64,000 nucleotides of DNA. Origin: Thereva unica. Its lineage: Eukaryota > Arthropoda > Insecta > Diptera > Therevidae. Below, piece by piece: positions 1-11,855 of this stretch. The notes below the pieces were generated by a model. The model saw only the letters and a program-made list of their open reading frames with translations, was not told where the DNA came from and searched no databases. A program made the translations under genes and the position numbers. The stretch is taken from contig OX465281.1 in the NCBI GenBank assembly GCA_949987705.1, positions 105,051,248-105,115,247 of the forward strand, written 5' to 3'. Positions within the stretch are counted from its first letter, which is position 1. Every line of letters starts with the position of its first letter.

Positions 1-2
1 TA

Positions 3-119
3 GAACGCCCTATAGCATATGCAAGCAAGACCTTTACGCCAGGAGAAGCGAACAAATCAACCATAGAAAAAGAATTAACGGTTAACGAGTCACAGAAGCA
101 TTCTCAGAAAAAGAAATAA
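3..119 (+). pseudogene. RNase H start of a 412-like gypsy pol (fragment)
   Basis: An open frame without its own start enters from the left edge and stops at 117-119. It reads a typical start of the Ty3/gypsy RNase H domain: ERPIAYASKTFTPGEANK, followed by STIEKEL. The rest of RNase H is missing: the frame breaks after about 30 codons and the next coding stretch is near the integrase. This is the upstream part of the pol that continues at 188-1466, so the element is internally deleted as well as cut by the window edge. Confidence 0.7.
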
Positions 120-187
120 CAAACATACCCGAGCTATACATAGAAACTAAGAACTGCAGAGAAAAATTAAAATTAGAAATTAATATC

Positions 188-1466
188 GTGCACAATAAAA
201 CAAAAATATGGAAGAGGTCGATAAACAATAAAGGAAACCAATTAACAGTAGAAACTGCACTAGAGCAGGCTTTCGAAGAATTGGAGCATTATATATGTAA
301 AACAATTCAGACCAAGACTCTGAAACTCTCGGCCGAGAGCGAAATTTTTAAATCAATCGACATGACCTCATTTAAGGCCTTAGGAAATAAAACACTAAAA
401 GTAATTAGAATAGAGATATATAAACCAATTAAGTATGTTACGAATAAGGAACACATTAAAGAAATATTACATAATTTCCACGCCACACCAACAGGAGGAC
501 ACCTGGGACAATCGAGAATGTTCAGCAAATTAAAACAGTTTTACAGACAGACAAACACCATAGCAGCCTACGTTAAAAACTGTGAACTATGCGCGAAAAA
601 TAAGCACCAGAAACACAATAAAGAAATAATGGAGATAACAACAACACCCATTAAACCATTCGGGGTAGTATCAATAGACCCAGTGGGACCATTTTCAAGA
701 ACAGAAAATGGCAACAGGTATGCAGTCACCCTGCAGTGCGACCTTACAAAATACGTCGTCGCACTTCCCGTCAAAGATAAAGAGGCCAATACAGTTGCAA
801 AAGCAGTGGTAACAGGATTCATCCTAACATACGGAACCATGGAAAAGATTAAATCCGACTTGGGAACAGAATATAAGAATCAGACATTTGCAGAAGTGTG
901 CAACACACTGAAAATAAAGCAGATGTTCGCAACAGCCGCGCACCCTGAAACAGTTGGAGCTTTAGAAAGGAATCACAAATGCCTAAACGAATATCTAAGG
1001 TGTTTCGTAAATGAAAACAGAGATGATTGGGATACATGGATCCCACTACACATTCTGTTACAATACCACACCAAATACGGTACACGGATATACACCGTTT
1101 GAACTAATCTTTGCCAAAAAAGCAAGCCTACCAGCAGAACTGGGAAAAGGAGGAATAGAACCCATCCACAACTATGATCTTTACAATAGTGAAATGAAAT
1201 TCAGGCTACAAAAAGCCCTAAACAATGCCAAACAACACCTAGAAGCGTCAAAAGCAGTCAGACAACAAAACAGCCAACTCGATTGTAACCCCTTGTCAAT
1301 AAAAATTGGCGACAAAGTATTAGTTACGATACAAAACAGAAAGAAATTAGATCCCCTATACAGTGGACCATATCTTGTGAAAGCAATAGAAACAGTAAAC
1401 TGCATTTTGGAGGATGCAAACAAAAAAGTCATAAGAGTACATAAAAATAGAGTAAGGAAAATGTAA
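188..1466 (+). pseudogene. pol: Integrase region of a 412/mdg1-like Ty3/gypsy pol, frameshifted
   Basis: This encodes the integrase part of a gypsy polyprotein, which would join element cDNA to the host chromosome. The first frame (188-1102) has the H2C2 zinc-binding pattern (HNFHATPTGGH then CELCAKNKHQK) and the DDE core: D in VSIDPVGPF, D in IKSDLGTEYKN, E in ETVGALERNH. A frameshift near 1,055-1,065 moves the frame to the one ending at 1,466, which reads CYNTTPNTVHGYTPFELIF and then a GPY-type C-terminus (KKLDPLYSGPYLVK). The stop lies 82 bases before the 3' LTR. The segment ENGNRYAVTLQCDLTKY is characteristic of the 412/mdg1 group. No env follows. It is inactive because of the frameshift and the RNase H deletion. 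Confidence 0.85.
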
Positions 1467-1538
1467 TAATAAAATTGTAAATAACAAACAAAAAAAAAAA
1501 TTTTTTTTATACAAACAAAAAAAATTTTTTTTTCGCTA

Positions 1539-1548
1539 AGGGGGAGGG
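1539..1548 (+). promoter_or_regulatory. Polypurine tract of the 412-like element
   Basis: The purine run AGGGGGAGGG directly abuts the first base of the LTR, the expected position of the plus-strand primer for reverse transcription. Confidence 0.7.
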
Positions 1549-1982
1549 TGTGATGAAATCAATCAGTAATCACATGCCTCAAAAATATGTAAACATGCAA
1601 TCACATAAGTAAGCAAAATAAATTACATACATAATAAGAACGCGCCTCAAATCAATGCCATCCAAAGAAAATGCATGCACACACAAAATGCTCATTATAT
1701 GGGTCATGAAATTAAATGGACAGGTGTTTGAGACGCGAAAATATATTTTTTATATGGAAATTACTTGTAATTAACTTTTGTATAAATGAGTAAGAATTTT
1801 ACAATAAAGACACTCAACAACCAGACGTAATACTATTCATTACGGAGTCGTGCTTCTAAGCTACTCCACCATAATATAGAGCAAAGCGAACCTCGCTACT
1901 CTCCCCAGGAGCTAAGCATTGTTGCTACTCCTCTACCCAGCGTAATAGAATCGAGGAACCACTACAGCTTAATCACATCACA
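1549..1982 (+). repeat. 3' LTR of the 412-like gypsy element
   Basis: This 434-bp segment begins TGTGATG and ends CATCACA, a perfect 7-bp terminal inverted repeat of the TG...CA type, and follows the polypurine tract. A TATAAA-like box (about 1,781-1,786) and an AATAAA (about 1,804) give a plausible U3/R arrangement. The matching 5' LTR lies off the left edge, so the target duplication cannot be checked. Confidence 0.8.
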
Positions 1983-3764
1983 ATTTTTTTAGCTTTTTCG
2001 ATAACCTAATACAAATAATACTTTAAAAATAATCTATATACTTATGTATGTACATATGTATATAAAAATGAATACATATTTATGTTGTGTGTAATCGAGG
2101 TTTGAAATATGAAATGACTGCTTCCAATATAAATAAGCAAATTGCAATCAATAAACATTCCGGTCATAAACATTTAAAGTTCCGATTAAGTTGCGTTTAT
2201 TACAAAACCGCGCAATAATTGGCTTTTTCGGAGGACAAGCCCGTTTTGTTTTTGTACATTAAGCCCATCTGCTCTATTGAGTGAGCGAAGTATAGAAACT
2301 TCTATAAATCTCTTTTATGTTTAAACCAAAAAGAAGAAAATAAATAGATTCTCTTATACCTCACAAGCAGGATTGGAGAGCTATGACACTTCCGAGACAA
2401 TAGTGGCAAGACGCTTTTTTACATTTTGAAAGGTAGGTTGTTTCCATATACTAGCTGAAGCAATAAAAACTTTACATTCAAAATTATTTTTAACTTTTTA
2501 GTTCATTTTAAAATAAAAGCGTATTTTTTAGTTTTTTTAAACTATTTTTTTTACCAAAACAACTACTACCGCAATGTTTTGAGCAGACGTACGCATTTTT
2601 TTATTGTGGACGGGGATGTTAATTTACAAGCATTTATGAAAAGGACTTGTCCCAGATTTTGTAATTCGAAAGAATTTCAGATATGGCTCAGCATGTTTAC
2701 GCGCTTTGCAACTTTGGATGATGCAAACAACTCCCCAGGGTATGCGACTTTTTTGCATTTTTTACAAAAAACTGTGGCCAAAAATCTACGCCCACAACAT
2801 ACCTACAACAAAAGACCTACTTAAAGCCAAAATCCAACATTTAAAGGCAAAAGCGAAAATTCTATAGATAAAATAAAATATAGAATAATTTCCTAAATTC
2901 GTTTGTAAAATCGAAATACCAGAAAATAAAAAAAATTCGAAAATCTGTAACCAAAAAAAACCTCAACCAAGTACCTATTTTAAAAATATCGCAAACAAAT
3001 TTAAAATCAAGAGAAATTAGAAGTCATTAAAAAAATACACTGAATGTTCTAGGAAATAGTTAAAATACAAAGCATCAGGGAAATCCTTCAATGTAGCGCT
3101 AGACGTAAATGTTTGAAAGATGACAATGCTGCGAGAAACATTCTGTTGTCAGTTCCTTTCCTTGCCCCCCGAAAATTCTAGCTTCCTTATCATCAAACTC
3201 ACCGCATGTCTTGTGCTGCGTGCGGACCATGACCATCTAGTAATAACAAGTCTTTCATCTTCATACAAAAATTTCCGACCGTTGATTGTGTGCGTGCATA
3301 TATGAACATCACTGCTGAGCAAAACTCAACGCATACTTCGTGAATTCAGCGAGACAAAGCCAGATTCTCTCTTTACGATAAAGTATGCAGAACAGAAAAG
3401 GAAAGAAATATGAATCAGCTGTTTTCTTTCAAAAATCAAAACAAACGAGCAAATATGCACCAATACATCCCCATATAAACTCATAAAATTTTCCGACTTA
3501 TGGTTGTATTCCAGCGCGTATAAAAATGTTGCATTCTCTCTCTGATAGCCTGACATCGTCATTTGAAAAACTTGTGCATGCAGCTGTTCGCCTTTCACTC
3601 ATTAACCATATGAAGATGAAAGACTTGTTAATTTCTAGACTTTGACCATGACCACGTTCGCCTCCTTGTGTAGCTAGAAACTCGAATATGTTGCATGTTG
3701 CTAAGGGGGAGGCAATCTCAGAGGCCTGCCGAGGCAAAAAGCGTTCGGGTTTTTTGTTCTAGCT
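1983..3764. other. AT-rich interval without a recognised gene
   Basis: No supported gene is seen. An 81-codon frame at 2,579-2,824 (+) shows no motif I recognise and lies in biased AT-rich sequence, so I do not call it. A segment near 3,224-3,265 recurs inverted near 3,609-3,650 with partial identity (core AACAAGTCTTTCATCTTCAT and its complement), suggesting a decayed hairpin or repeat pair. A TATA-like GCGTATAAAAATG occurs near 3,517. Confidence 0.4.
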
Positions 3765-3862
3765 GTCGCATCTTTATATGGAATATTATGTTATCTCTGG
3801 TAGTACTCTAAAAGATGTATGATCTTGTGTACCTTTCCAATAAATTTATTATTATTATTATT
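3765..3862 (+). repeat. Possible non-LTR retrotransposon 3' end with (ATT)n tail
   Basis: A polyadenylation-like CAATAAA is followed at once by an (ATT)n run (about 3,845-3,862). A short 3' UTR ending in AATAAA plus a simple trinucleotide repeat is typical of several insect LINE clades. No coding sequence precedes it, so this is either a strongly 5'-truncated copy or coincidence. Confidence 0.3.
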
Positions 3863-3922
3863 AAAAGTTTTTTTATTAAAAGGCGTTGCAACGCTGTATT
3901 CAAATAAACTATTTTGTACATT

Positions 3923-5485
3923 GGCCAGTTTCACACGGGCCAACAGCCAACTAACAAAAATCTGCTGTCATCGTTCATTCCCTTTTGAAGTTGGATGAAA
4001 AATCGCATTGGCTTTCACACGAGCCAAATTTTGCAGCCAGCTGTATGTCAGAATGCTTTGCTTGTGTTGGTATTTTTAATCTTAGTTCTCTTTTCTGCTG
4101 TTTCTTTTTCTTTTCTTCTAGTAAGATAAAACAACAACAACCACACAGCTGTCAAAAAGTTGACTCGGGAATCCAGTGAAAGAGTTGGTTCAAAAAATAT
4201 GCCCACCCCTTCGTCCTCTCTCACCCTCTTCTCTTCAAAAGAAGGTTTTCAGTGAATTTTTGTTGGTTGGCTGTTGGCGCGTGTCAAGACCCTCTCAACT
4301 GCAGGCCATGCAGTTGTATCTGGCACCAATACAACCATAGCTGAGAATGGTCCCATTTGACAGTTGCTGAGAATTTAATGGCGCAGAGTACGTTCGGGAG
4401 TGTTTTCGTTATAGTTTTGCAGTTAAAAGTGGTAAATTATTGAATTGTATTACTTTTAACTACACGTAGATAAGATGTGATTAGTTCGTTAGTGATTTAA
4501 TTAAGAAAAATGGAAACAAATTAGTGATTAAGTGTCTTTTAAGAGTGTTAATTGTATCGTGATAATTTTTTTATTACATTCGTGGTGTGTTTTCGTGTTC
4601 ATTTAGGAAAAAATGTTGAATATATAATGTTTTGTGCGGTGATAGAATTAAAAGTGATTTTAAGGTGAGGAATATATATTATGGAATTATTATTTAACTT
4701 TAAGTACAGAAAAGTGTGAAAGGAAAAGTGAACGAGGAAAGGATTTTCTGCACTTATATTTTTGGGAATAATTTCATAATATACGTATTAATCACTTTAA
4801 ATTCAGTTTTAATTCTATCACCGCACAAAACATTATATATTCAACATTTTTTTCCTAAATGAACACGAAAAACACCGCGAATGTAATAAAAAAAAATCAC
4901 GATAAATTAACACTCTTAAAAGACACTTAATCACTATTTTTTTTTTCATTTTTCTTAATTAAATCACTAATGAACTAATCACATCTTATCTACGTGCAGT
5001 TAAAAGTAATACAATTGTCAGACCGTATGGCACGAGCGGACGATAAATGAAAAATAATACACTCTGTGGGTTAAGTCTTTATAAGTATAACGTTTTTTAG
5101 TATTTCTGGCAAGTATCGAGTTTACAGTGATGGCGGTGACACAATTCAATAATTTACCACTTTTAACTGCAAAACTATAACGAAAACAGTCCCGAACGTA
5201 TTGTGCGCCATTAAATTCTAAGCAAGTGTCAAATTTTGGGCCACAAAAAACCTAACCTAAAATCACTTATTCACTGATATTTTATAATTAAAACACTATA
5301 CCACTAAATCACAAATCACTGGTAATCCTTTTCAATTTTTGCAGTAAAAAGTTATAAAATACAATGTTTTATTCACTTCCCATGTTACTCCGGTGTGCGG
5401 TGACTTTTGGGCCTATGACCAACACCACGAAAAATTCATCTACGTGGCCTGTAGTTGAGAGGGTCTTGCGCGTGTGAAACTGGCC
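3923..5485. mobile_element. Composite foldback DNA element with GGCCAGTTTCACACG termini
   Basis: The left end reads GGCCAGTTTCACACG and the right end is its exact complement. Both are flanked by ATT (3,920-3,922 and 5,486-5,488), a likely 3-bp target duplication. Most of the interior is a large imperfect palindrome: about 4,372-4,660 pairs with about 4,795-5,225, for example GTTTTCGTTATAGTTTTGCA at 4,401 and its complement near 5,170. A second nested inverted pair (TTCACACGGGCCAACAGCCA at 3,930 and its near-complement ending about 4,287) suggests two related elements fused, or one end duplicated. No transposase is present. The GGCC...TTCACAC terminus with a 3-bp duplication resembles PIF/Harbinger MITEs, but class assignment is inference. 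Confidence 0.65.
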
Positions 5486-5488
5486 ATT

Positions 5489-7062
5489 GTGAACACTTTC
5501 GTGGTGGACTCTAAGCCTTAAATTTTCTTCAAACCTGAATAACCTCTGAATTGCTTATTTAATTGTTTTTATTTTTAACCGACTTCAAAAAAAGAGGAGG
5601 TTACTCTATTCGACGTGTAGGCATTTTGTAGTCCTGTTCACGCATAACTATGTAACCCAATTACTTTTTTGCTTTTTTTTGTTCATTTGAAGGCGGAGTT
5701 TCCCACGGTGGTCCCGTTAAATTTTTTGGAAATTCTGATAAAGGAGTTCGAAGTTAGCCATAAAAAACTGAAAATAATTTTGCTGCTCAGTTGTTCTGTC
5801 GCATTTGGTCTCGAATCTTTTTGCCCGCATCCCTGTCTCCCTGTCTCCAGCGTTGGCCAGGAATCGGCTAGTAAAGGTGACAAGTTGGGTCGCCGTTATA
5901 TCCTCAGGAAAATAGTTGATTATCTCACCTGTAATTCATAAATAGTCCATGTGAAAATTAATTAATACAAATTATGCATTTTCTTAGTTTTATGAACTTC
6001 CTTTTTACCCGTTAAGCATTCGTATAAAGATGGTTACGTGAACTTTTGCTTGGCTACACCTCTTTGGATTTTGCCACAAGCACTGTAAAGCAACTGCACT
6101 TCCTTGGCCCTAATGTCTTTTAGTACATTTTAGAGCAATTCCTTCGGTTTTGAGCAGTGGAATCTTTTAAACGCGATAAATTTGACCTGCACAAAAATAT
6201 TCGTTAAAAAACATGTAAAACATTATTTTCAAAATTCACCATTCAATTTCAAAATACTTCAAAATATTTTTTCTGTAAAAAAAAATGATATTTTGACTCA
6301 TAACTCTGGAAGTTGGTGGTGTAGAACCTTCGCTTTTACAGTTTAGATAGGTGGGAGTATTCTGCGTATACTGCTACCTAATTCATGGAAGTAGGTCATC
6401 GGGTTACCAAAATGATATGACATAGGTGATATGTAAACCTCTATCAAAAAAATTTCAAAACGCCCTAGTGACCAAACCGTTACGATTTCTGCCCCCCCTC
6501 CCATATGATTTTTTGTTCGTCTATCCAAAGCCTATCTACAGCCCGCCACTTTGTGACTTGAGGTGGGACACCCTGCATAAAGAAAACAATATAAAAACAA
6601 AATAATTTTACCCTCCATTTTCTGACCAAACGTGAGGTTTTCCGGGAAAAGCTTATATAACTTTTTTTGTTGAGAATTTTCATAGCTTTAATTTTGTCTT
6701 CTTAACATTTTTCCAATTTCGACGTTTTTCCGAGCTACGGTCGGGAAAGCGTCGGAAAATTCTTCCAATCGGATTTTCTCGTGATTTTCACGAAGTACGG
6801 CCCGGAACTCAACTGTTACCTTTTCTCCAATGGCTAAACTCCCACCATTCCAAATTTCATTCAACTACAATTTTTTTGCAGAAGAAATCTCTAGGAGCTG
6901 TACTATTAGACATATTAAACATTCGAAAAATGTAAAAAAATCGATTTTTTGATCGCTCAAAAGTAGAACCTCCCCTTAAGTTATTTTCCCCTGAAAAAAA
7001 TGGAAAAAGCAAACGTAAAATAATTGTAACCGTTGAAATTCGTTTGATTAATTAAGATTAAA
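5489..7062. other. Interval without a recognised gene
   Basis: No supported gene. The interval begins with an ACCGACTTCAAAAAAAGAGG motif near 5,578 that looks like an interspersed-repeat edge. A 90-codon frame at 5,669-5,941 (+) has no recognised motif. The part at 6,300-7,000 has the feel of a decayed interspersed repeat, but I see no terminal repeats or coding remnants. Confidence 0.35.
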
Positions 7063-7064
7063 TA

Positions 7065-7083
7065 TTGTTGTTGTTGTTGTTGT
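7065..7083 (+). repeat. (TTG)n microsatellite
   Basis: About six TTG units form an uninterrupted trinucleotide run, followed by TTTTGATGG. Confidence 0.85.
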
Positions 7084-7559
7084 TTTTGATGGTTTACTAG
7101 CATAAAGCTAGCGAACCCTGACCACAGGGTTTTTTACTGGTTCAGCGTTGCGGCTATATAAACCAAAATACTTGACTAAAATTTAAATAAAATTCTTCCT
7201 TGGTACAAGATAGAAGATGCGTCCTGGTTGGGTCCAGAACTACGTGGCAGGCGTCTCTGTTGAGTGTTGTGAAGAATATCACGTTAAGTAGACAAAGCTG
7301 GTTCGATGATTAAAGCTGTCATCATAGTTGTCAAATGGGGTACGTCCGGTAATGCAGAATCCAAACTGCGATGGATGATCAAGTAAAACATCTTGATGTA
7401 GACTAGATTGCCAAATTGTCAAAGGTATGACAGAAAGAGAGTAGCTCAATGTGAGCATATTACAGCATCATGTCCCATTATCACGTGCTGCAGCAGGTTG
7501 CAAATTAAGTCCAGAAATTTCAGAAAAGATGAAAAAAAAACAAAAAAATTAGTGGCTTA

Positions 7560-8250
7560 TCAAATATCATAACTATAAAAACTGAATGTGTGTCCCTCCA
7601 GCTGCTATGACTAAGTTGTCCTCTATCACGAGCCACGGCTCCTTAAGCGGTGTCTGCCCTTAACACCGCTCAAATCGGTCCTATTGCTACCCCAATTTTA
7701 TCTCCTTTGACTTAACCGTTTAAACATAATTATTTACTCCAAGATACTGATTTCTCAAGCGCTGTAAACTGGCTGCACACCTACTCAGTAACGATAATTT
7801 CCTGGTCTGATCAAATAGTCCATCCTGTATTCCTGGCATGAGGCACGCAAAATCCACTTCCAGAAGACCCACGTGCAAGATGCTCAGATTTGAAATAGCT
7901 ATTAATATAATGTCACTGATAAATATATTAGCTGAAAGTGTGTCCTAAACAGTTGCTATGACTAAGTTTCCCATCCTCAAAAAGTCACGAAATATCGGTA
8001 TCGAATCGCCATCACAACTCAGAATTCACCATTAAACTTACTAATTAACTTCAAATACCTATTTTTCAAGCGAAGTAGACTGGCCAGGCACACTCAGAAT
8101 ATGAAAATTTCCTAGTCTAATAATCTTTTGTCCATCATGTAAAACGGTATGAGTCACATAAATCTACACAAAAAGAACCGCGTGCAGGATGCTCAAATTG
8201 AAAAATTCCTGATTTTAAGGTCACTGATACAATTTTATTTAAATGACTTA
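7560..8250. repeat. Diverged tandem duplication, unit about 320-350 bp
   Basis: Two successive blocks share ordered landmarks. GTGTGTCC...GCTATGACTAAGTT occurs near 7,588 and again near 7,939. TTTCCTGGTCTGAT (about 7,798) matches TTTCCTAGTCTAAT (about 8,109), and the pairs CGTGCAAGATGCTCA (7,871) / CGTGCAGGATGCTCA (8,182) and GTCACTGATA (7,912 and 8,220) follow in the same order. Coding potential is not evident. The spacing (about 310-350) and many substitutions suggest an old duplication. Confidence 0.55.
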
Positions 8251-10838
8251 GAAAGACATATGCTAAAAAAGGTCCTAATTGAATAATGTGCACAGATCAC
8301 GGGTAGATGTTATGACCATGTGAGTGCCTTTGCCCATATTGTCCATTGATGTAACCGTTAACGGTAGATGACGCTTCCGCATGGATTAAGCATGTCGAAG
8401 TATAAAAACATGTGTCATTTTAACATCTTAGTAAATCCTCAAAATCCATGAAATTAAGACAAAATAAAAAACACAAATCTATAGTCGTTGAAGAATTCTA
8501 ACTAATGATCGTTTGATCATGATGTACATATATCACAGTCTTTTACAAAAAAAAAATCCGTATTTAGATATTTTCTTAATTGATTTTAAGAACAAAGAAA
8601 CACATGTCTATGTATGTTAACCGAAACATAACTAATATAAACTGAAGCTCGATGGCTTACATAAAAACTCAAAACTCGTAAAGAACGAAAACTAAGATTG
8701 ATTTTATATACAAAAAGAAAACATGTCTTTGTAGAATACTAAAACCGTAATAGTACAACACAGTTAATCAGTCGAGAACTGAATTAATGGGAGGGCCAGT
8801 CGCAGGAGAGACGACCGACCCGGTCGGAAGCGAAAACCGAACTGAAAGATTACATATATCACACGTTTCTTAATGAAGTTAAGAAATGTTTTCTGAGCAC
8901 GTGCACTAAAAAAAATGTTTTTACCGATTTACACGGAGTGAAAACTTATGTCGATAAACGCTTGTTTCCATCCCATGTAGCTCAATATACTATGTTTTGT
9001 ACAAAAAATTACATTGACACTTATACTTACGTCATTCTTTTTTAATTATTAATCACAATTAACTACGTCGCGACGGTCAAAATACAACACGTGTAAACAA
9101 CTGAAAAAATGCAGACAAGTCGATATGTTCTTGCCCCCAACAAGAAGAAAAGTGTTTTCCTAAATCGTTCTATCTCATGCCGGGTTTCCACCAAACAGAC
9201 AAAACAAGAAATACAAACAAAAACAGTTTTTGCCAACAAAAATGTCAATGTTTTGTAAAAATCGAACAATTTTAAAAACATTTTTGTCGGAGAATAGTGT
9301 TTTTACAAATAAAACGCTGTCCCATCTTGAGTGGGTAAAGCAAAACAAAACAAAATTTTAAAAACAAAACAGTTTTTTAAAGTTGCCTTTTGTCTTTTTT
9401 TAAAATTAGAAAAGTCTTTCTTTCTCAAGGCCTTTCAGTTCTCTCTCTCAGAACTGCGCAATAATTGTTCCAACTTTCTTGTTTTGTTGTTTCAATGCTT
9501 CGTTTTTGTTTTCCAGTGGTGGGTTTTGAATGAAATCCAATACATTCATTATGATCTCTAAAGGGAGAGCTTGGATGACATGTTCATATTTAGTCTCATC
9601 CAGTCCAAAGCCTTCTACATTTACAAGCCATGATGTAGGTGTGTATATAGTTGTATGAAGTCCCAACCAAAATTCGTGAAACGTCAAAATCCCATTAAAA
9701 TCAAAGGGAAAGAAGTTTTCGTGTCGCGAAAAGTGCTGTTACGAGTGTGATTTTATTAAAATAAAACTTATTTCCTCAAAATAAAAAATGTGTTACAGTG
9801 CAAAAAGTGCCCAAAATAAGTAACATAAGACTGCAAATTAAATATACATATGTTACTACTAAAATTTACGGGTTTTATGTTGGTAAAGGAAGAATAAAAT
9901 GTCAAAATCCCTTTAATAACGAGGAAAACAAGTGTTTCGTGCCACAAAAAGGCTTTTATTAATGAAAGTGCCGTGATTTTTTGTTAAAAATAACAGTTTT
10001 TTAAAAAGTTAAAAGCAAAATTTTCGTTTGGGCTTTGATTTTTACTTAAATACCCGAAATTGTTCTCTGAGGGCATGTTGTCACCTGAAGGACCAGCCAG
10101 TTTCTGTTGCAGCCAGTTCCAGTTTTAAAGCAAAATGAGAAAATGAAGATAAGTTGAAACGAATAGTATGCTAAAAATTCCTAAATATTTATATAAATTT
10201 ATTTTTAGCGGTACTCTCATACCTCCAGGTACGATATTTGCTTGGTAAACATAGAATGAAATTTGAAATAATATTCATTAAGGAAGAAAGGGCTGCAATT
10301 ACATTTATTATTTACAGTATTAACACAACTTTGTAATATGTAGTAAATAAATGTTACAATTAATGTCCATAAATTTTGTTTTAATTTGCTTAAAAAAAAT
10401 AAATTGATTCCCAATAAACGCACATAGCCGCACTCCACACAGTTTGACAGCTAAATTGAAGTCCTATTGTGCTTTCATTGTGAGTGTGAGATTTCTTCGT
10501 GCATGGCTTGTAAATATAGAAGGCTTTGATCCAGTCCAATTCCTTTCGAGTTAAATTGGCTCTCTGTTAAAATAAACCATGCTTCTGGGCATGAAGACCA
10601 GAAAGTTGGTAGCTTTACAGCAGAGGCACTGACTCTCTTACTATTAACGTTCATTCTCTCATTTTCACCACCTTGGACACTCATATTAATCACATTTAAA
10701 AAAAAATGCAAATAAAAAAAGTTCAAGAAAATTTCGACTTCATTTAAAAACTTCGAGATACTTTAACAACAACCGTGGACGTTCGCGTAAAGAATCGACT
10801 AGTACTCAAACTTATATAAATTTTAAGGAAATTTTATT
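8251..10838. other. Interval without a recognised gene
   Basis: AT-rich sequence with scattered short frames (for example 9,063-9,281 - and 9,331-9,561 +) that are low-complexity and contain no motif I recognise. GTGATTTTATTAAAATAAAAC near 9,748 and related phrases near 9,950 hint at further decayed duplication. No RNA gene, terminal repeat or promoter can be supported. Confidence 0.35.
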
Positions 10839-10839
10839 C

Positions 10840-11855
10840 AAGTTCATCATTGCACTCCTTTAATCCCTCATGGGACATCGGGCGGAAACAGTTGCCCTCC
10901 AGCGGACTCTGTTTTGCGCGACAGCGCTCAGCTCCGACCAGGATCTCCCAGTTGCGGCTTCTGCTAGTAGGGTTCTCCTCCACGTTGTTCTAGGTCTTCC
11001 GACTCGACGGGATCCTTGCGGATTCCAGTCGAGGGCCTGTTTGGCTAGATTGTCGTTTTCGCGTCGCAAAGTGTGGCCAACCCAATTCCATTTCCTTCGC
11101 CTGATTTGGTCGTCTATCCTTTCTTGGCCGGCACGGCGCCATAGTTCTTCGTTTGAAATTCTACCCTGCCAGCGGATTTTTAGGATGCGACGCAGGCATC
11201 TGTTGATGAAGAGTTGTAGGCGCCCTGTGATGAATTGGGTGACTTTCCATGTTTCGCAACCATACAAAAGTACTGCCTTAACTTTGGAGTTGAACAGCCG
11301 CAATTTGGTGTTAGTTGAGATCTCCCTTGATCTCCATATGCGGAACATGCATGCATATGCGCCTCGTGCTTTATTTATTCTGGAACTGACATCTTCTTCT
11401 GCACCACCATTTTCGGTAATAATACTACCGAGGTAGCAGAATTTATCGACCAGTTTCACGCCACGGTTATTCAGCGCAGTCCGTTCAATGGTGTTTGCAT
11501 TTATCCCCATTTCTTTAGTTTTAGTTGGATTTAGCCTTAAGTCTGTTGGACTACTTTCTGTTGCCAAATTGTTAATCATGTTTTTTAGGTCCTGGTGTCT
11601 GTGGGCCAACAAACAGATATCATCTGCGTAGTCGAGATCCTTAAGGCGGTCTAACAAACCCCATTGTATGCCGCCTGTTCTACTATCTAGAGCGCCGACA
11701 AGGATGTCATTTATTACTATAAGAAATAGTAAAGGCGAAAGTAGGCATCCTTGTCGAATCCTGAACTCACCTCAAAGCTGTCGGATAATTTTCCATTATA
11801 GAGAACTCTGCATTTGGAATTGTTATATAGAGCTTTTATCAATTCTATTATTTTA
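10840..11855 (-). pseudogene. 5'-truncated RTE-like LINE copy (end of RT plus C-terminal region)
   Basis: On the minus strand this matches the 3' third of the LINE at 55,908-58,883 almost base for base. The main frame (10,860-11,657) opens within the RT domain at LKDLDYADDICLLAHRHQ (the YADD catalytic motif) and runs through the conserved C-terminus to RWRATVSARCPMRD, ending with the same last residues as the full copy. Further homology upstream (to about 11,855, GATAAAATAATAGAATTGAT) is in a shifted frame. The endonuclease and the first part of RT are absent, which is the usual result of incomplete target-primed reverse transcription. The 3' end is about 20 bp past the stop. Confidence 0.85.

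Noticed and set aside
2215..2245. Primer-binding site and end of another LTR (TTGGCTTTTTCGGAGGACA)
   Set aside because: It resembles gypsy leaders, but no tRNA complement, LTR start or coding region supports it.
2579..2824. Small protein gene of 81 codons
   Set aside because: Length and composition are within chance for AT-rich DNA and no motif is visible.
5669..5941. Small protein gene
   Set aside because: No recognisable motif, no promoter or splice context, and the antisense frame is equally open, which suggests chance.
9063..9687. Three short open frames on both strands
   Set aside because: They overlap each other in opposite directions, are Phe/Leu/Lys-rich and show no motif.
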